Of a stretch of 64,000 nt of DNA, positions 24,468-33,901 are shown in pieces. The notes under the pieces are model-generated. The model searched no databases. It saw only the letters and a list, made by a program, of their open reading frames with translations, and was not told where the DNA came from. The first letter of the stretch is position 1. Each line of letters begins with the position of its first letter. Source of the DNA: Acidobacteriota bacterium (GTDB lineage Bacteria; Acidobacteriota; UBA6911); NCBI GenBank assembly GCA_012719455.1, contig JAAYAJ010000064.1, forward strand, positions 1 to 64,000, in the 5' to 3' direction. Made by a program: the position numbers and the translations under genes.

Positions 24468-25880
24468 CTACAAAATCGCCGGGACATGCGGCGCCACGCA
24501 CATGGGACACTGGGCGCTGTAGCCGGCGGCGCTGTACCCCATCATGCCCCCGGCCACGTTGCACACGTTCGCAAAGCCCGCCCGCTTGAGCAGGGAGGCG
24601 GAGAGGCTGGAGCGGTGCCCGGTGCTGCAGATCACGGCTATGGGCCGGCTTTTTTTCAGGGAGCCGTGCCGGGTGCGCAGGTCGGGAGCCGGGATATTGA
24701 CGGCGCCCTCGATATGAAGGGCTTCGTATTCACCGGCGGAGCGCACGTCGACCAGGGTGAACTCCCGCCGCCCCTTCATGAGCTGGTGCAGTTCCCGGAC
24801 CGAAATCTGCGGCACGTGCCCGGCCGGGAGCCCCGCGCGTGACCACTCGAACATGCCGCCGTCGAGATAGCCTACGACCCGGTCCAGCCCGACGCGCCGC
24901 AGCAGGACGCCGGCCTCGTAGGCCTCCACATCCGATCCACCCACCAGCAGGATGTCCTGGTCGGGGGGGAGGACCCAGCCGGCGAAGGTGGAAAAATTCC
25001 CGCTGATGTCGATGTTGAAGGCGCCGGGGACATGCTGCCCGCCGAAGGCGTCGTAGCCACGGATGTCGAGCACGACCGTGTTCTTCTTCCTGGCGGCCCT
25101 GGCGAACCGGGTGGGGTTCATCAGGAGAATGCCGGGCAGCGAGTGGACCCTGGCGGGCCCCCTGCCGTTGATGGCGCTGCAGCGGCTGAAATGGTCCGGG
25201 GCCGCGGGCATGTTGGTGGTCAGGGAGCGGATGAACTCCTCGCGGTCCGAGATCTGGAGCACCGGGTTGTACCGGCGCTCGTACCCGATCGTCGTCCAGC
25301 GCTTCGCCCCCATGGCGCGCCCGCAGAGGCTTCCGGCGCCGTGGGACGGGTAGACGTCGCAGAAGTCCGGAAGCGCCATGAGCTTGTCGTGCAGGCTGTC
25401 GTAGAGCTTGTGTGCCAGTTCGCGCGCCTTGCCGGGAAAAAGATCGGGCCGGCCGACATCGCCCACGAACAGGGTATCGCCGCAGAAGACGGCCGCCGGC
25501 TCCTTGCCGCGGCCGCGGTCGGTGACGACATAACTGACGTGCTCCGGGGTGTGCCCCGGGGTCTCCAGCACCCGGATTCTCATGTTCTCGATCCGGAAGG
25601 TATCCCCTTCGGCGACCGCACGGTGCTCGAAGCGGCATCGGGCCGACTTGGGAGCGTAGATCGTCGCCCCGGTGGCGTCGGCAAGATCGAGGTGGCCTGA
25701 GACGAAATCGGCGTGCAGATGGGTTTCCAGGATATGAGTGATCTTCATTCCCATCTCCTCCGCCGCGTGCAGGTACACTTCGATATCCCGCTGCGGGTCC
25801 ACGATCGCACAGGTTTCCTCACCCCCGAGGAGGTAGGAACTATGCGCCAGGCCTTTCACGAAAAAATGTTCCACGTACAT
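24468..25880 (-). CDS. CstB-like persulfide dioxygenase with two rhodanese domains
   Basis: 470 residues. The N-terminal metallo-beta-lactamase domain shows THLHADFVSGHLDL and ETPGHTPEHVSYVV, typical of the ETHE1/persulfide dioxygenase branch with mononuclear iron. A first rhodanese domain (about 255-350) lacks the active Cys (DILLVGGSDVEAYEAG). The second (about 365-465) keeps it (AVICSTGHRSSLSA). This MBL, pseudo-rhodanese, rhodanese order is that of CstB, which turns persulfides into thiosulfate. A final Cys pair (AQCPMCVAP) is extra. The permease gene is 69 bp downstream. Confidence 0.88.
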   Translation of the reverse strand: MYVEHFFVKGLAHSSYLLGGEETCAIVDPQRDIEVYLHAAEEMGMKITHILETHLHADFVSGHLDLADATGATIYAPKSARCRFEHRAVAEGDTFRIENMRIRVLETPGHTPEHVSYVVTDRGRGKEPAAVFCGDTLFVGDVGRPDLFPGKARELAHKLYDSLHDKLMALPDFCDVYPSHGAGSLCGRAMGAKRWTTIGYERRYNPVLQISDREEFIRSLTTNMPAAPDHFSRCSAINGRGPARVHSLPGILLMNPTRFARAARKKNTVVLDIRGYDAFGGQHVPGAFNIDISGNFSTFAGWVLPPDQDILLVGGSDVEAYEAGVLLRRVGLDRVVGYLDGGMFEWSRAGLPAGHVPQISVRELHQLMKGRREFTLVDVRSAGEYEALHIEGAVNIPAPDLRTRHGSLKKSRPIAVICSTGHRSSLSASLLKRAGFANVCNVAGGMMGYSAAGYSAQCPMCVAPHVPAIL

Positions 25881-26078
25881 ATCTCATCTCCTGTCTGCGG
25901 TGTGTGGGAACAATGCCGATGGATCATGGCCCCTTTTTACCCCAAAACCGGGATCGTTGTCATGGCCAATCGGCACGGTCGGGCGCCCCGAGGGGGATTG
26001 ACAGGGCCGGCGGACCGATGGACAATGCCAACGGCCCCCGCTACCGGGAGCGCGCACAGAAGAAGGAGGGCACCCCTC

Positions 26079-27083
26079 ATGACCCGATTCGCATTGACCC
26101 TGTTGGCCCTATGCCTGGCGGCGGCGGCCGCCCATCCGCAGACCACGGCCCCGGACGCCGGCCTCGTCGTGGTCCGGGTTGAGGGTGAACCGGTAACCGA
26201 GGGCCAGCTCCTCGAGGTCATCGAGGACCTGGCGCGGCAGCAGGAACTGACGCTCGAACAGCGCAGGCAGCGCCACTCGCTCCTTTTCGACGACGCCATC
26301 GACAGCGTCGTCACGATCACCCTGTTAAAGAGGGAGGCGCGCGATGGGAAGGTGACGGTCGAGCCGTCGAAGGTGGACGAGGCCATGCTCGAACTCGGGA
26401 AGCGCTACCCTTCCCCCGAGGATTTCGCCGCCGCGCTCGAAAAACAGGGGGTCACCAAGGCGGAGCTGAGAGCGAACATCGAACAGAGCCTGGCTGTGCA
26501 GCAGGTGCTCGAAGAGGTCATCCGCGGGGCGTCCGAAGCGACCCCGGCCGAAATCGAAAAATTCTACGATGACAACCCCGACAAGTTCGCCCTCCCGGAG
26601 CGGGTGCATGCGGCCCACATCCTGGTGCGGGTCGGGGCCGGGGACACGCCGGAGCAGCAGGGGGCCGCCCGGAAAAAACTCGAGGCACTGCGGGCGGAGA
26701 TCGAATCGGGCGCCGTCTCGTTCGCCGCGGCGGCGGCGGAGCATTCCGAGGACACGGTCACCGCCGCGCGGGGGGGGGACATGGGGGTATTCACCCGGGG
26801 CCAGATGCCGAAGCCGTTCGAGGACGCCGCTTTCGCCACCCTCCCGGGGACGGTCTCCGCGGTCGTGGAGACCCCGGTCGGCTATCACCTCATCCGGACG
26901 ATCGAGCGGAGACCCGCGGGACAGGCCTCCCTGGAGGAGGCGCGGCCGGCGATCAAAAAGCACCTGGACCGGGCCGCGCAGCAGGAAGCCGCGCGGGCGT
27001 TCCTGGCCGGCCTGAAAGCCGAGGCCAGGATCGAATCGTTCATGACCCGGGAGGAATTCGCCCGGCGGCACCCCGTGGAGTAG
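26079..27083 (+). CDS. Exported parvulin-type peptidyl-prolyl isomerase (PpiC/SurA-like)
   Basis: 334 residues. ATG 26079 has AGAAGGAGGG 7-8 bases upstream and starts a signal peptide (TRFALTLLALCLAAAAAHPQ). A SurA-type N-terminal helical domain (about 30-170) precedes one parvulin domain (HAAHILVRVGAG ... GGDMGVFTRGQMPKPFEDAAF ... PVGYHLIRTIERRP). It would fold exported or outer-membrane proteins in the periplasm. It is a single gene, convergent with ilvD (19 bp). Confidence 0.92.
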   Translation: MTRFALTLLALCLAAAAAHPQTTAPDAGLVVVRVEGEPVTEGQLLEVIEDLARQQELTLEQRRQRHSLLFDDAIDSVVTITLLKREARDGKVTVEPSKVDEAMLELGKRYPSPEDFAAALEKQGVTKAELRANIEQSLAVQQVLEEVIRGASEATPAEIEKFYDDNPDKFALPERVHAAHILVRVGAGDTPEQQGAARKKLEALRAEIESGAVSFAAAAAEHSEDTVTAARGGDMGVFTRGQMPKPFEDAAFATLPGTVSAVVETPVGYHLIRTIERRPAGQASLEEARPAIKKHLDRAAQQEAARAFLAGLKAEARIESFMTREEFARRHPVE

Positions 27084-27101
27084 GAGCCGTCGGCCCGGCG
27101 C

Positions 27102-28946
27102 TCAGTCCCGGTCCTCCCCCGGCAGCACCCGCACCGCCCCCAGGTCGGCCGAGGCCGCGAACAGGGCGTAGGCGCGCAGCGATTCGGGCACCGGCCGGTC
27201 GCGCCGAGGCTTGAAGCCTCCGCCTTTCCTGGCCAGTTCCTCCCGGCGCCGTGCTTGCAGTTCGTCGTCGCCGACCCGGATTTCGATGGTCCTGGCGGGG
27301 ATGTCGATGGCGATCGTGTCCCCGCTCTTCACCAGGGCGATCGCCCCGCCCGAGGCGGCCTCCGGCGACACGTGCCCGATGCTGAGCCCGGAGGTCCCGC
27401 CCGAAAACCTGCCATCGGTGACGAGGGCGCAATCAGCCCCCAGGTGCCGCGACTTGATGTAGGACGTGGGGTAAAGCATCTCCTGCATGCCGGGGCCTCC
27501 GCGGGGCCCCTCGTAGCGGATGACCACCACGTTGCCCGCCTTCACTTCCCCCCCCAGGATCCCCTCGCACGCCGCCTCCTGCGAGTCGTACACGCAGGCG
27601 GTGCCCACGAACCGGTAGATGGAAGGGTCCACCCCCGCGGTCTTGACAATGCACCCCTTCGGGGCCAGGTTGCCCGTGAGCACGGCCAGCCCGCCGTCAT
27701 TGGAGTAGCAGTGCGCCAGGTCCCGGATGCACCCCCTCACGCGGTCCAGGTCGAGCTCCGGGTAGACATTGTCCTGCGAAGCCAGTTCCAGGTTGCGCCC
27801 CCGGGCGCCCGGCGCGCTCAGGTAGAGAGTACGGGCCTCGTCGGTCGCCGTCGGCCGGGCGATGTCGTACCGGGCGAGAATATCCCCCAGGCTCGGGGCG
27901 TCGACCCGCCCGACCGCCGGGTCGATGAGACCCGCCCGCTCGAGCTCGCCCAGGATGGCCATAACCCCCCCCGCGCGGCTGACGTCTTCCAGGTGATAGG
28001 GGGAACTGGGGGCCACCTTGCACAGCACCGGGATCCGGCGCGAGAGCGCGTCGATATCGGCCATCGAGAAATCGACCTCCGCGGCCCGGGCGACGGCCAG
28101 GAGGTGGAGCACGGTGTTGGTCGACCCGCCCATGGCGATGTCCAGCGCCATCGCGTTCAAAAACGCCTGGCGCGTCGCGATCGAACGGGGGAGGACCGAA
28201 GCGTCCCCGCGCCCGTACCAGGCTTCGGCCATTTCGACGATGCGCCGGGCCCCCTGCTCGAACAGTCCCATCCGGTTGCGGTGGGTGGCCACCAGGGTGC
28301 CGTTGCCCGGGAGCGCCAGGCCCAGCGCCTCGGCGAGGCAGTTCATGGAATTGGCCGTGAACATCCCCGAACAGGACCCGCAGGTGGGGCAGGCGGCCCG
28401 TTCCAGCTCGGCCACCTCCCGGTCGGTGACCGCCGGGTCCGCCGCCATGACCATGGCGTCGATCAGGTCGTAGCGCTTGTCCCCCACCACCCCCGCCTCC
28501 ATGGGGCCGCCGGAAACGAAGATCGCGGGGACGTTGAGCCGCATCGCCGCCATCATCATGCCGGGGGTGATCTTGTCGCAGTTGCTGATGCAGATCATGG
28601 CGTCGGCCATGTGGGCGTTCATCATGTATTCGACGCTGTCGGCGATCAGCTCCCTCGACGGGAGGGAGTAGAGCATGCCCGCGTGCCCCATGGCGATCCC
28701 GTCGTCGATGGCGATGGTGTTGAATTCCGCCGCGAAGCACCCCTGGGCTTCGATCATGGTCTTGACCCGCTGCCCGATTTGGTGGAGATGGACGTGGCCG
28801 GGAACGAACTGGGTGAAGGAATTGACGACGGCGATGACGGGCCTGCCGATCTGCTCCTCGCGCATGCCGTTGGCGCGCCACAGGCTGCGCGCCCCCGCCA
28901 TTCTCCTCCCCTCGATGGTCGTGGCGCTTCTGAGTCGGATTGCCAT
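27102..28946 (-). CDS. ilvD: Dihydroxy-acid dehydratase
   Basis: 614 residues from ATG 28946, preceded by AAGGAAG. Cluster ligands appear in [11 protein letters not shown] and [20 protein letters not shown]. Other family blocks are [33 protein letters not shown] and [20 protein letters not shown]. It makes 2-keto acids for Ile, Val and pantothenate synthesis. No other ilv gene is in the window. It follows the Hdr-like operon by 31 bp and may be read from the same message. Confidence 0.96.
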   Translation of the reverse strand: MAIRLRSATTIEGRRMAGARSLWRANGMREEQIGRPVIAVVNSFTQFVPGHVHLHQIGQRVKTMIEAQGCFAAEFNTIAIDDGIAMGHAGMLYSLPSRELIADSVEYMMNAHMADAMICISNCDKITPGMMMAAMRLNVPAIFVSGGPMEAGVVGDKRYDLIDAMVMAADPAVTDREVAELERAACPTCGSCSGMFTANSMNCLAEALGLALPGNGTLVATHRNRMGLFEQGARRIVEMAEAWYGRGDASVLPRSIATRQAFLNAMALDIAMGGSTNTVLHLLAVARAAEVDFSMADIDALSRRIPVLCKVAPSSPYHLEDVSRAGGVMAILGELERAGLIDPAVGRVDAPSLGDILARYDIARPTATDEARTLYLSAPGARGRNLELASQDNVYPELDLDRVRGCIRDLAHCYSNDGGLAVLTGNLAPKGCIVKTAGVDPSIYRFVGTACVYDSQEAACEGILGGEVKAGNVVVIRYEGPRGGPGMQEMLYPTSYIKSRHLGADCALVTDGRFSGGTSGLSIGHVSPEAASGGAIALVKSGDTIAIDIPARTIEIRVGDDELQARRREELARKGGGFKPRRDRPVPESLRAYALFAASADLGAVRVLPGEDRD

Positions 28947-28977
28947 AATCTTCCTTTCTTCCCGGCGGCCGGCCGGG

Positions 28978-29184
28978 CTATTGCGATTCATCCTCCCCGG
29001 CGTGCAGCAGGGTCTTGACGATAAAAAGGGCGATGACCACCAGCAGCATCCCCAGCAGGAACCGTTCGTCCCCGGTCCGCACGGGAAGAAACAGGGCCAG
29101 GGCGATCCCGATCAGCACGGCATAGCCCGCCATGGCCAGGGCCACCCTCCGCCCCAACCGCGGCACCCGGTCATTTCCCGGCAT
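28978..29184 (-). CDS. Small two-helix membrane protein
   Basis: 68 residues, not recognised. Two membrane helices ([20 protein letters not shown] and [19 protein letters not shown]) are joined by a short charged turn, with an acidic tail. The start overlaps the end of the Hdr-like gene by 14 bp, so the two are co-expressed. It may be a small subunit or stabiliser of that membrane complex (inference). Confidence 0.65.
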   Translation of the reverse strand: MPGNDRVPRLGRRVALAMAGYAVLIGIALALFLPVRTGDERFLLGMLLVVIALFIVKTLLHAGEDESQ

Positions 29185-31213
29185 CGTCCAGCCTCTCGGC
29201 AGTCAGCGACGCGATGTCGACGATGCGCATGCTCTCGTCGCAATTGAGCAGCTTCAGCGAATCCTGGAGCATGTGCAGGCAGTAGGCACAGCCGGTTACG
29301 ATCGTGTCCGCCCCCACCGCGCGCGCCTGCTGAACGCGCAGGTTGTTGATCCTCTCTCCGCGCTTCAGGTCCATGAAGTAATGCCCCCCCCCGGCTCCGC
29401 AGCACAGGCTCTTTTCGCGGCGGTTCTTCATCTCGGCGCTCTCCGCGCCCGTGAGCGCCCGGAGCACCGAGCGCGGGGCCTCGTAGATCCCCTGGTAGCG
29501 GCCGAGGTAGCAGGGATCATGATACACCATCTTCCCCTCGGCGCCGCCCCCCGGCCTGATCCCGCCCGATTCGATCAGCCCCCGGATGAATTCGGTGTGG
29601 TGGACGACGTTGTAGGAGGCGCCGAACTGGGGGTACTCGTTCTTGAACACGTTGTAGCAGTGGGGGCACCCGGTCAGGAGCGTGCGGAAGCTGCGCTGTC
29701 CAAGCAGCGCGATCTGCTCCCGGGCCGCCTGCTGAAACACCATCTCCTGTCCCAGGATCCGGGCAGGGTCGCCGCAGCACCTCTCGTCCGCGCCGAGAAC
29801 GCCGTAATCGACGCCGCAGCGTTCGAGTATCCGGCACAGGTCCTCCGCGATCCGGTGCTTCTGCGGGTCGAACGTCACGCAGCAGCCGATCCAGTACAGG
29901 ACGTCGACCGACTCCCCCGGCTTAACCACGCGCAGCCCGGACCGCTCGATCCAGTCGGTCCGTTCCGAATGCGGGCCGAAGGGGTTGCCGCCGGTCTCGA
30001 ACAGGCGCATGGCCCGGCCCGCCTCCTCCGGGATGCGCCCCTGGATCAGCACCTCGTTGCGCCGCAACTCCACCAGGGTGTCCACGTGCTCGATCATGGC
30101 GGGGCAAACTTCCACGCAGGCGCCGCAGGTTCGGCAGTGCCAGATGAACTCCTCGTCGAACGCCCCGCCCACGATATCGGCTTTCTCCCCCTCGTCCGCG
30201 CCCGCGGCGTCGGCTTCATCAAGCTGCGTCTTCATGCGGGCGATGAGCTGCCGCGGGGAAAAGTAATCGGGGTCCGCCAGGTAGGCGGGGCAGACCTCGT
30301 CGCAGCGTCCGCAGGAGACGCAGGCGTCCAGATCCAGGCGCCGCTTCCAGCCGAGTTCCTCCGGCTTCTGGATCCCGATCCGGATCTCCTCGCTGTCGGC
30401 GCTCTCCATCAGCTTCTCGATGTCCTGGCGCCGGAGTTCCCCCCGGGCCCCGAGCCTGGAAAAGAAGGCGTTGGTCGGCAACGCGAGCATGTGGAAGAAC
30501 TTGGTGTAGGGGATGAGGGCGATCCAGCCCATGACCAGAACGGTGTGCAACCACCAGAGCGACGCGTGCGCCCCCCGGGCCGTCTCCTCCGCCATCCCTG
30601 CAAACAGCCGGCTCAGGCCCCACCCCACGAACGAAAGCTCCTTCCAGGGGTCCTCGTTCGCCCCGATCCGCGCCCCCTCGAGCAGGTAGCCGGTCACGAC
30701 CAGCGCGGCGAGCAGCAGGAGAACCAGGCCGTCTTCCCGGACAACGGGGAGGGTGGCGGGTTTCTGCACGTACCGGCGCCACGCGGCCATGCCGAGACCC
30801 GCCAGGATCAGCAATCCGGCAATCTCGCTGGCCACCGAAAAGAAGACGTACACCCCCCCCTTGAAGATCTCGAGATCGAGGCCGAACAGGATGTTGCCGT
30901 CGACCTGGACCATGACAACCAGGGTGGTGACAAACAGCACGAGGAAGGAGTAAAAGATCAGGCCGTGCATCAGTCCCGGAAAGATATTGCGGCGCACCCG
31001 GTTCTGGAGCAATGTCTCGCCCAGGAGGATTTTCAGGCGCTTCCCCCAGTCGGAGTACCGCTCCCCCTCCTCCCGCCCCCGGCGCCAGGACCGCACGCGC
31101 CGGAAAACGCCCCAGGCGCAGACGGCGACGGCCGCGGCAAACAACAGGTACATCACCCAGGCATGGGAGACATTCCACATCAGGGGGCGGGTGGCTTCGG
31201 AAAGGGGGGGCAT
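29171..31213 (-). CDS. Membrane-bound heterodisulfide-reductase-like Fe-S oxidoreductase
   Basis: 680 residues. The N-terminal 240 residues are a NarI-like membrane domain with five or six helices and His residues for heme b (LMHGLIFYSF, WWLHTVLVMG). Two 4Fe-4S motifs follow (CVSCGRCDEVCP and CRTCGACVEVCP). Two CCG domains complete it (IGCCVTFDPQ ... RCCGDPARI, and HDPCYLGRYQG ... CCGAGGGHYF). This layout is typical of proteins passing electrons between ETF-type donors and the quinone pool. No etf genes are adjacent here. A 68-residue membrane protein and ilvD follow. Confidence 0.9.
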   Translation of the reverse strand: MPPLSEATRPLMWNVSHAWVMYLLFAAAVAVCAWGVFRRVRSWRRGREEGERYSDWGKRLKILLGETLLQNRVRRNIFPGLMHGLIFYSFLVLFVTTLVVMVQVDGNILFGLDLEIFKGGVYVFFSVASEIAGLLILAGLGMAAWRRYVQKPATLPVVREDGLVLLLLAALVVTGYLLEGARIGANEDPWKELSFVGWGLSRLFAGMAEETARGAHASLWWLHTVLVMGWIALIPYTKFFHMLALPTNAFFSRLGARGELRRQDIEKLMESADSEEIRIGIQKPEELGWKRRLDLDACVSCGRCDEVCPAYLADPDYFSPRQLIARMKTQLDEADAAGADEGEKADIVGGAFDEEFIWHCRTCGACVEVCPAMIEHVDTLVELRRNEVLIQGRIPEEAGRAMRLFETGGNPFGPHSERTDWIERSGLRVVKPGESVDVLYWIGCCVTFDPQKHRIAEDLCRILERCGVDYGVLGADERCCGDPARILGQEMVFQQAAREQIALLGQRSFRTLLTGCPHCYNVFKNEYPQFGASYNVVHHTEFIRGLIESGGIRPGGGAEGKMVYHDPCYLGRYQGIYEAPRSVLRALTGAESAEMKNRREKSLCCGAGGGHYFMDLKRGERINNLRVQQARAVGADTIVTGCAYCLHMLQDSLKLLNCDESMRIVDIASLTAERLDDAGK

Positions 31214-31489
31214 GCTTCAAACCTCTCTTTCTTGGTGGTTCATTGTCCCGAGAGTCGTGGCGCCGCAAGCGAGGGTCAATCGCACTTCCATCTCATCGCA
31301 AAATGGCACATTCTACCCTAGTTCGCGGCCATCATGAAGGCCGCTTTCCGCAAATCATGGGAGTATGCCGATCCGGCGCCCGCCGGAAAAGTCGGAATCG
31401 GCGGTGGAATCCCCCGGTCATTTCTGCTTAACTCAATCCGGGGGGCGGTCGCCCCGCGGACATCGTTCACCTGTTAAGGAGCACATGCC

Positions 31490-32065
31490 ATGAAGGTAGT
31501 CGCGGTCAACGGCAGCGCGCAAAAGGATGGAAACACCTTTCTCCTGCTGAACATCGTCATGCAGGAACTCAAGGCCGAGGGGATCGGGACGGAATTGATC
31601 CAGCTCGCCGAGGGCGCCCCCCTCCAGGGGTGCACCGCCTGCATGAAGTGCCTGGAGAGGAAGAACCTGAAGTGCGCGATCGGTTCCGACCCGTTCAACG
31701 AGTACTTCGAAAAAATCAGCAAGGCGGACGGGCTGCTGCTCGGATCCCCCGTCTATTTCGCCGATATCACCGCCGGGATGAAGGCGCTCATCGAACGCTG
31801 CGGCTTCGTGGCGCGGGCCAACGGCGGCGTCCTCCGGCGCAGGGTGGGGGCGGGGGTCCTGGCCGTGCGCCGCGCGGGGTCGAACCACTCCCTGGCCAGC
31901 CTGAACCACCTCTTCCTCATCAACGAGATGATCATCCCCGGCTCGAACTACTGGAACGTGGGGATCGGCAGGCTGCCGGGGGAAGTCCTGGCCGACACCG
32001 AAGGGGTGACCACGATGAAGACGCTGGGGGTCAACATGGCCTGGCTGCTCAAACGCCTGGCCTGA
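31490..32065 (+). CDS. NADPH-dependent FMN reductase/flavodoxin-fold oxidoreductase
   Basis: 191 residues. ATG 31490 has TAAGGAG about 8 bases upstream. The flavodoxin fold is clear: VVAVNGSAQKDGNTFLLL for FMN phosphate binding and DGLLLGSPVYFADITAGMKA for the isoalloxazine site. A compact GCTACMKCLERKNLKC Cys motif resembles that of iron-sulfur flavoproteins, so a cluster or redox disulfide is possible. It stands alone, divergent from the Hdr-like operon and convergent with the nitroreductase gene. Confidence 0.88.
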   Translation: MKVVAVNGSAQKDGNTFLLLNIVMQELKAEGIGTELIQLAEGAPLQGCTACMKCLERKNLKCAIGSDPFNEYFEKISKADGLLLGSPVYFADITAGMKALIERCGFVARANGGVLRRRVGAGVLAVRRAGSNHSLASLNHLFLINEMIIPGSNYWNVGIGRLPGEVLADTEGVTTMKTLGVNMAWLLKRLA

Positions 32066-32077
32066 CGCACGCGCTTC

Positions 32078-32105
32078 GGCGGCCGGCGGGAGTGCGCCGG
32101 CCGCC
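32078..32105. terminator. GC hairpin between convergent genes
   Basis: A perfect 11-bp stem GGCGGCCGGCG/CGCCGGCCGCC with a 6-base loop. It lies between the FMN reductase and nitroreductase stop codons and can serve both directions. The T-run is missing. Confidence 0.6.
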
Positions 32106-32115
32106 GCCGGTTCCT

Positions 32116-32778
32116 CTATTTGAAATGGGCCACCGTCTGGGCAAGGATCGCCTTCTGCTCCGGCCGCAGCTTCAGGGCCTTGGCGATGGCGGCCGGGTCG
32201 ATCATCGCCCGCACGATGCAGGCCAGCTTCTCGCTGGCGCAGAAGAGGTACACGTTCTGCGCGATGCAACCGGCGTTGGCGAAGGACCAGGTATCCTCGA
32301 CCTCGGGCATCCGCTTCCCCCCGAAGGAGGCCTGGGCCATATCGGCGACGTAAATCAGGTTCAGCGGCGCCTCCGTGACAAAGGGCTGCTGCCCCGCGAC
32401 CGCGCGCACGTCCTCCTTGCCCAGCACCTTGAGCTCGTGCTTGATCGGGTCATAGAGATACAGGCCGTCGGCCGTGGTCAGGTAGATGTCGATATTCTGC
32501 CAGTCCGCGGCCGAGGGGGCCGTTCGGTGTCCCCCTTCCCGGTTCACCCCGTCCGCCGCCCAGAGCAGGTTGGAAAGCACCTGCATCGACAGCGGCTTGT
32601 CGGGGCCGAACCCCCCCCGGGTGCTCCGGCGCAGTTTGAGCGCCTGCATCAGGGGCATCCCCCCCTCGGTCTGCGCCGGCGGCAGCTTGATCACGTCCCC
32701 CCCCTGGGCCGAAGCCATCCCAGGGACCATCCACAGCATCAACCCGACCACGGCACAGGCAATCACTGTCCTCTTCAT
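32116..32778 (-). CDS. Exported nitroreductase-fold (SagB-like) oxidoreductase
   Basis: 220 residues. ATG 32778 has GGAGGAGGAG upstream and gives a signal peptide (KRTVIACAVVGLMLWMVPGMASA). The mature part has the SagB/nitroreductase FMN-fold pattern: LKLRRSTRGGFGPDKPLS, LLWAADGVNR, RTAPSAADWQNIDIYL, then AQNVYLFCASEKLACIVRAM. Nitroreductase-fold proteins are usually cytoplasmic; an exported form needs FMN loaded outside or a flavin supply, which is odd. It overlaps the phosphotriesterase gene by 4 bp. Confidence 0.82.
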   Translation of the reverse strand: MKRTVIACAVVGLMLWMVPGMASAQGGDVIKLPPAQTEGGMPLMQALKLRRSTRGGFGPDKPLSMQVLSNLLWAADGVNREGGHRTAPSAADWQNIDIYLTTADGLYLYDPIKHELKVLGKEDVRAVAGQQPFVTEAPLNLIYVADMAQASFGGKRMPEVEDTWSFANAGCIAQNVYLFCASEKLACIVRAMIDPAAIAKALKLRPEQKAILAQTVAHFK

Positions 32779-33782
32779 CGCTCCTCCTCCTGGCTGCAAG
32801 AAAATTCCGGATCGTGTCGCTCCGGGCGGCGCACACCGCCCGCGAGGATCGCACGCGGGTTCTCGACCAGCATCGCCCGGATCTGCCCCTGGCCGACGCC
32901 GCGCGCCCGGAGCGCCGGGACCACGTCGTCGGGAAGGTGAAAATAATGCCAGTTCGGAACCTCCGCCGCCCGCGCTTCCGGGAATGCATCATTGTAACAG
33001 GAGGCGTCGTGGGAAAGGACCATTTTCGCCGCATACCCCATCCGGCACAGCCGGGCCACGGTGTCGACCCGGCGTTCGAAGCCCAGGACCGGGTCGATGC
33101 CGAACCGGTCCATCCCGATGTAGGCCCCCGTCTCCATCAGTTTTTCCAGATACCCAAGATCGGCCGTGTCGCCCGAGTGTCCGATGACGACGCGGGCGGG
33201 ATCCACCCCCTCCTCGGCGAAGATACGCAACTGGTCGAGCCCGTTGCGGCTGGCCGCATGGGTGTGGGTGCAGATCGGCGCCCCCGTCGCCAGCTGCGCC
33301 CGCGCCGTCGCCCGCAGGACCCGTTCCACGGCGGGGGTCACCCCGCGCCGCCCGGTGGCGCACTTGAGCACCGCCGCCTTCACCCCCGTCCCCCCGATCC
33401 CCACCCGGATCTCCCCGATGAACGTCTCGACGAGGGCCCGGGTCGGATCCCGGTGCGTTTCGAGCGGCGGCGGGAGCCGGTCGAGCACGAAGAGACCGGC
33501 CGCCGCGATAATATGGAGATCGACCCGGGCGGCCACGGCCTGGACCCGTGGAAGGTACCGGCCCGCCCCCGCGACGGTCAAATCGACCAGGGTGTCGATT
33601 CCCCGCTCCTTGAGCCGGCGGAGGCGGTCGACGGCGTCGCCCACCCGTCGACCCTCGTCCGGGATCCGTTCGGGATGGGCGCGGCCGGCGGGCGAGGAAA
33701 GGAGAAACAGGTGCTCGTGCATCAGCACGGCGCCCAGCTCGGCCGCGTCCACCGGTCCCCTGACTGTATTCACCCTCGCCAT
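32775..33782 (-). CDS. Phosphotriesterase-family metal-dependent hydrolase
   Basis: 335 residues with an amidohydrolase TIM-barrel. Metal ligands are visible: VLMHEHLFL (HxH), a probable carbamylated Lys in AAVLKCATG, ICTHTHAA, VIGHSGDTADLGY and VLSHDASCY. Family members act as lactonases or phosphotriesterases. The natural substrate cannot be told from the sequence; a lactone is as likely as a phosphotriester. It is upstream of, and translationally coupled to, the nitroreductase gene (ATGA overlap). Confidence 0.86.
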   Translation of the reverse strand: MARVNTVRGPVDAAELGAVLMHEHLFLLSSPAGRAHPERIPDEGRRVGDAVDRLRRLKERGIDTLVDLTVAGAGRYLPRVQAVAARVDLHIIAAAGLFVLDRLPPPLETHRDPTRALVETFIGEIRVGIGGTGVKAAVLKCATGRRGVTPAVERVLRATARAQLATGAPICTHTHAASRNGLDQLRIFAEEGVDPARVVIGHSGDTADLGYLEKLMETGAYIGMDRFGIDPVLGFERRVDTVARLCRMGYAAKMVLSHDASCYNDAFPEARAAEVPNWHYFHLPDDVVPALRARGVGQGQIRAMLVENPRAILAGGVRRPERHDPEFSCSQEEER

Positions 33783-33901
33783 GGACCGATCTCACCCCGG
33801 ATCGCCGCGCGGCGCAACCGGAAAATTTGCAAAAAATGGGTGAATGCGGCCCCGTTTTTCGTTAGACTTGGCGCTTTTATATCTGAAAGCCAGGAGGACG
33901 C

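Noticed and set aside
22764-24842. 692-codon open frame opposite the SulP gene
   Set aside because: Antisense shadow of a membrane protein; low-complexity Arg/Asp/Gly/Gln composition.
27255-29018. 587-codon open frame opposite ilvD
   Set aside because: Antisense shadow; ilvD is unmistakable on the other strand.
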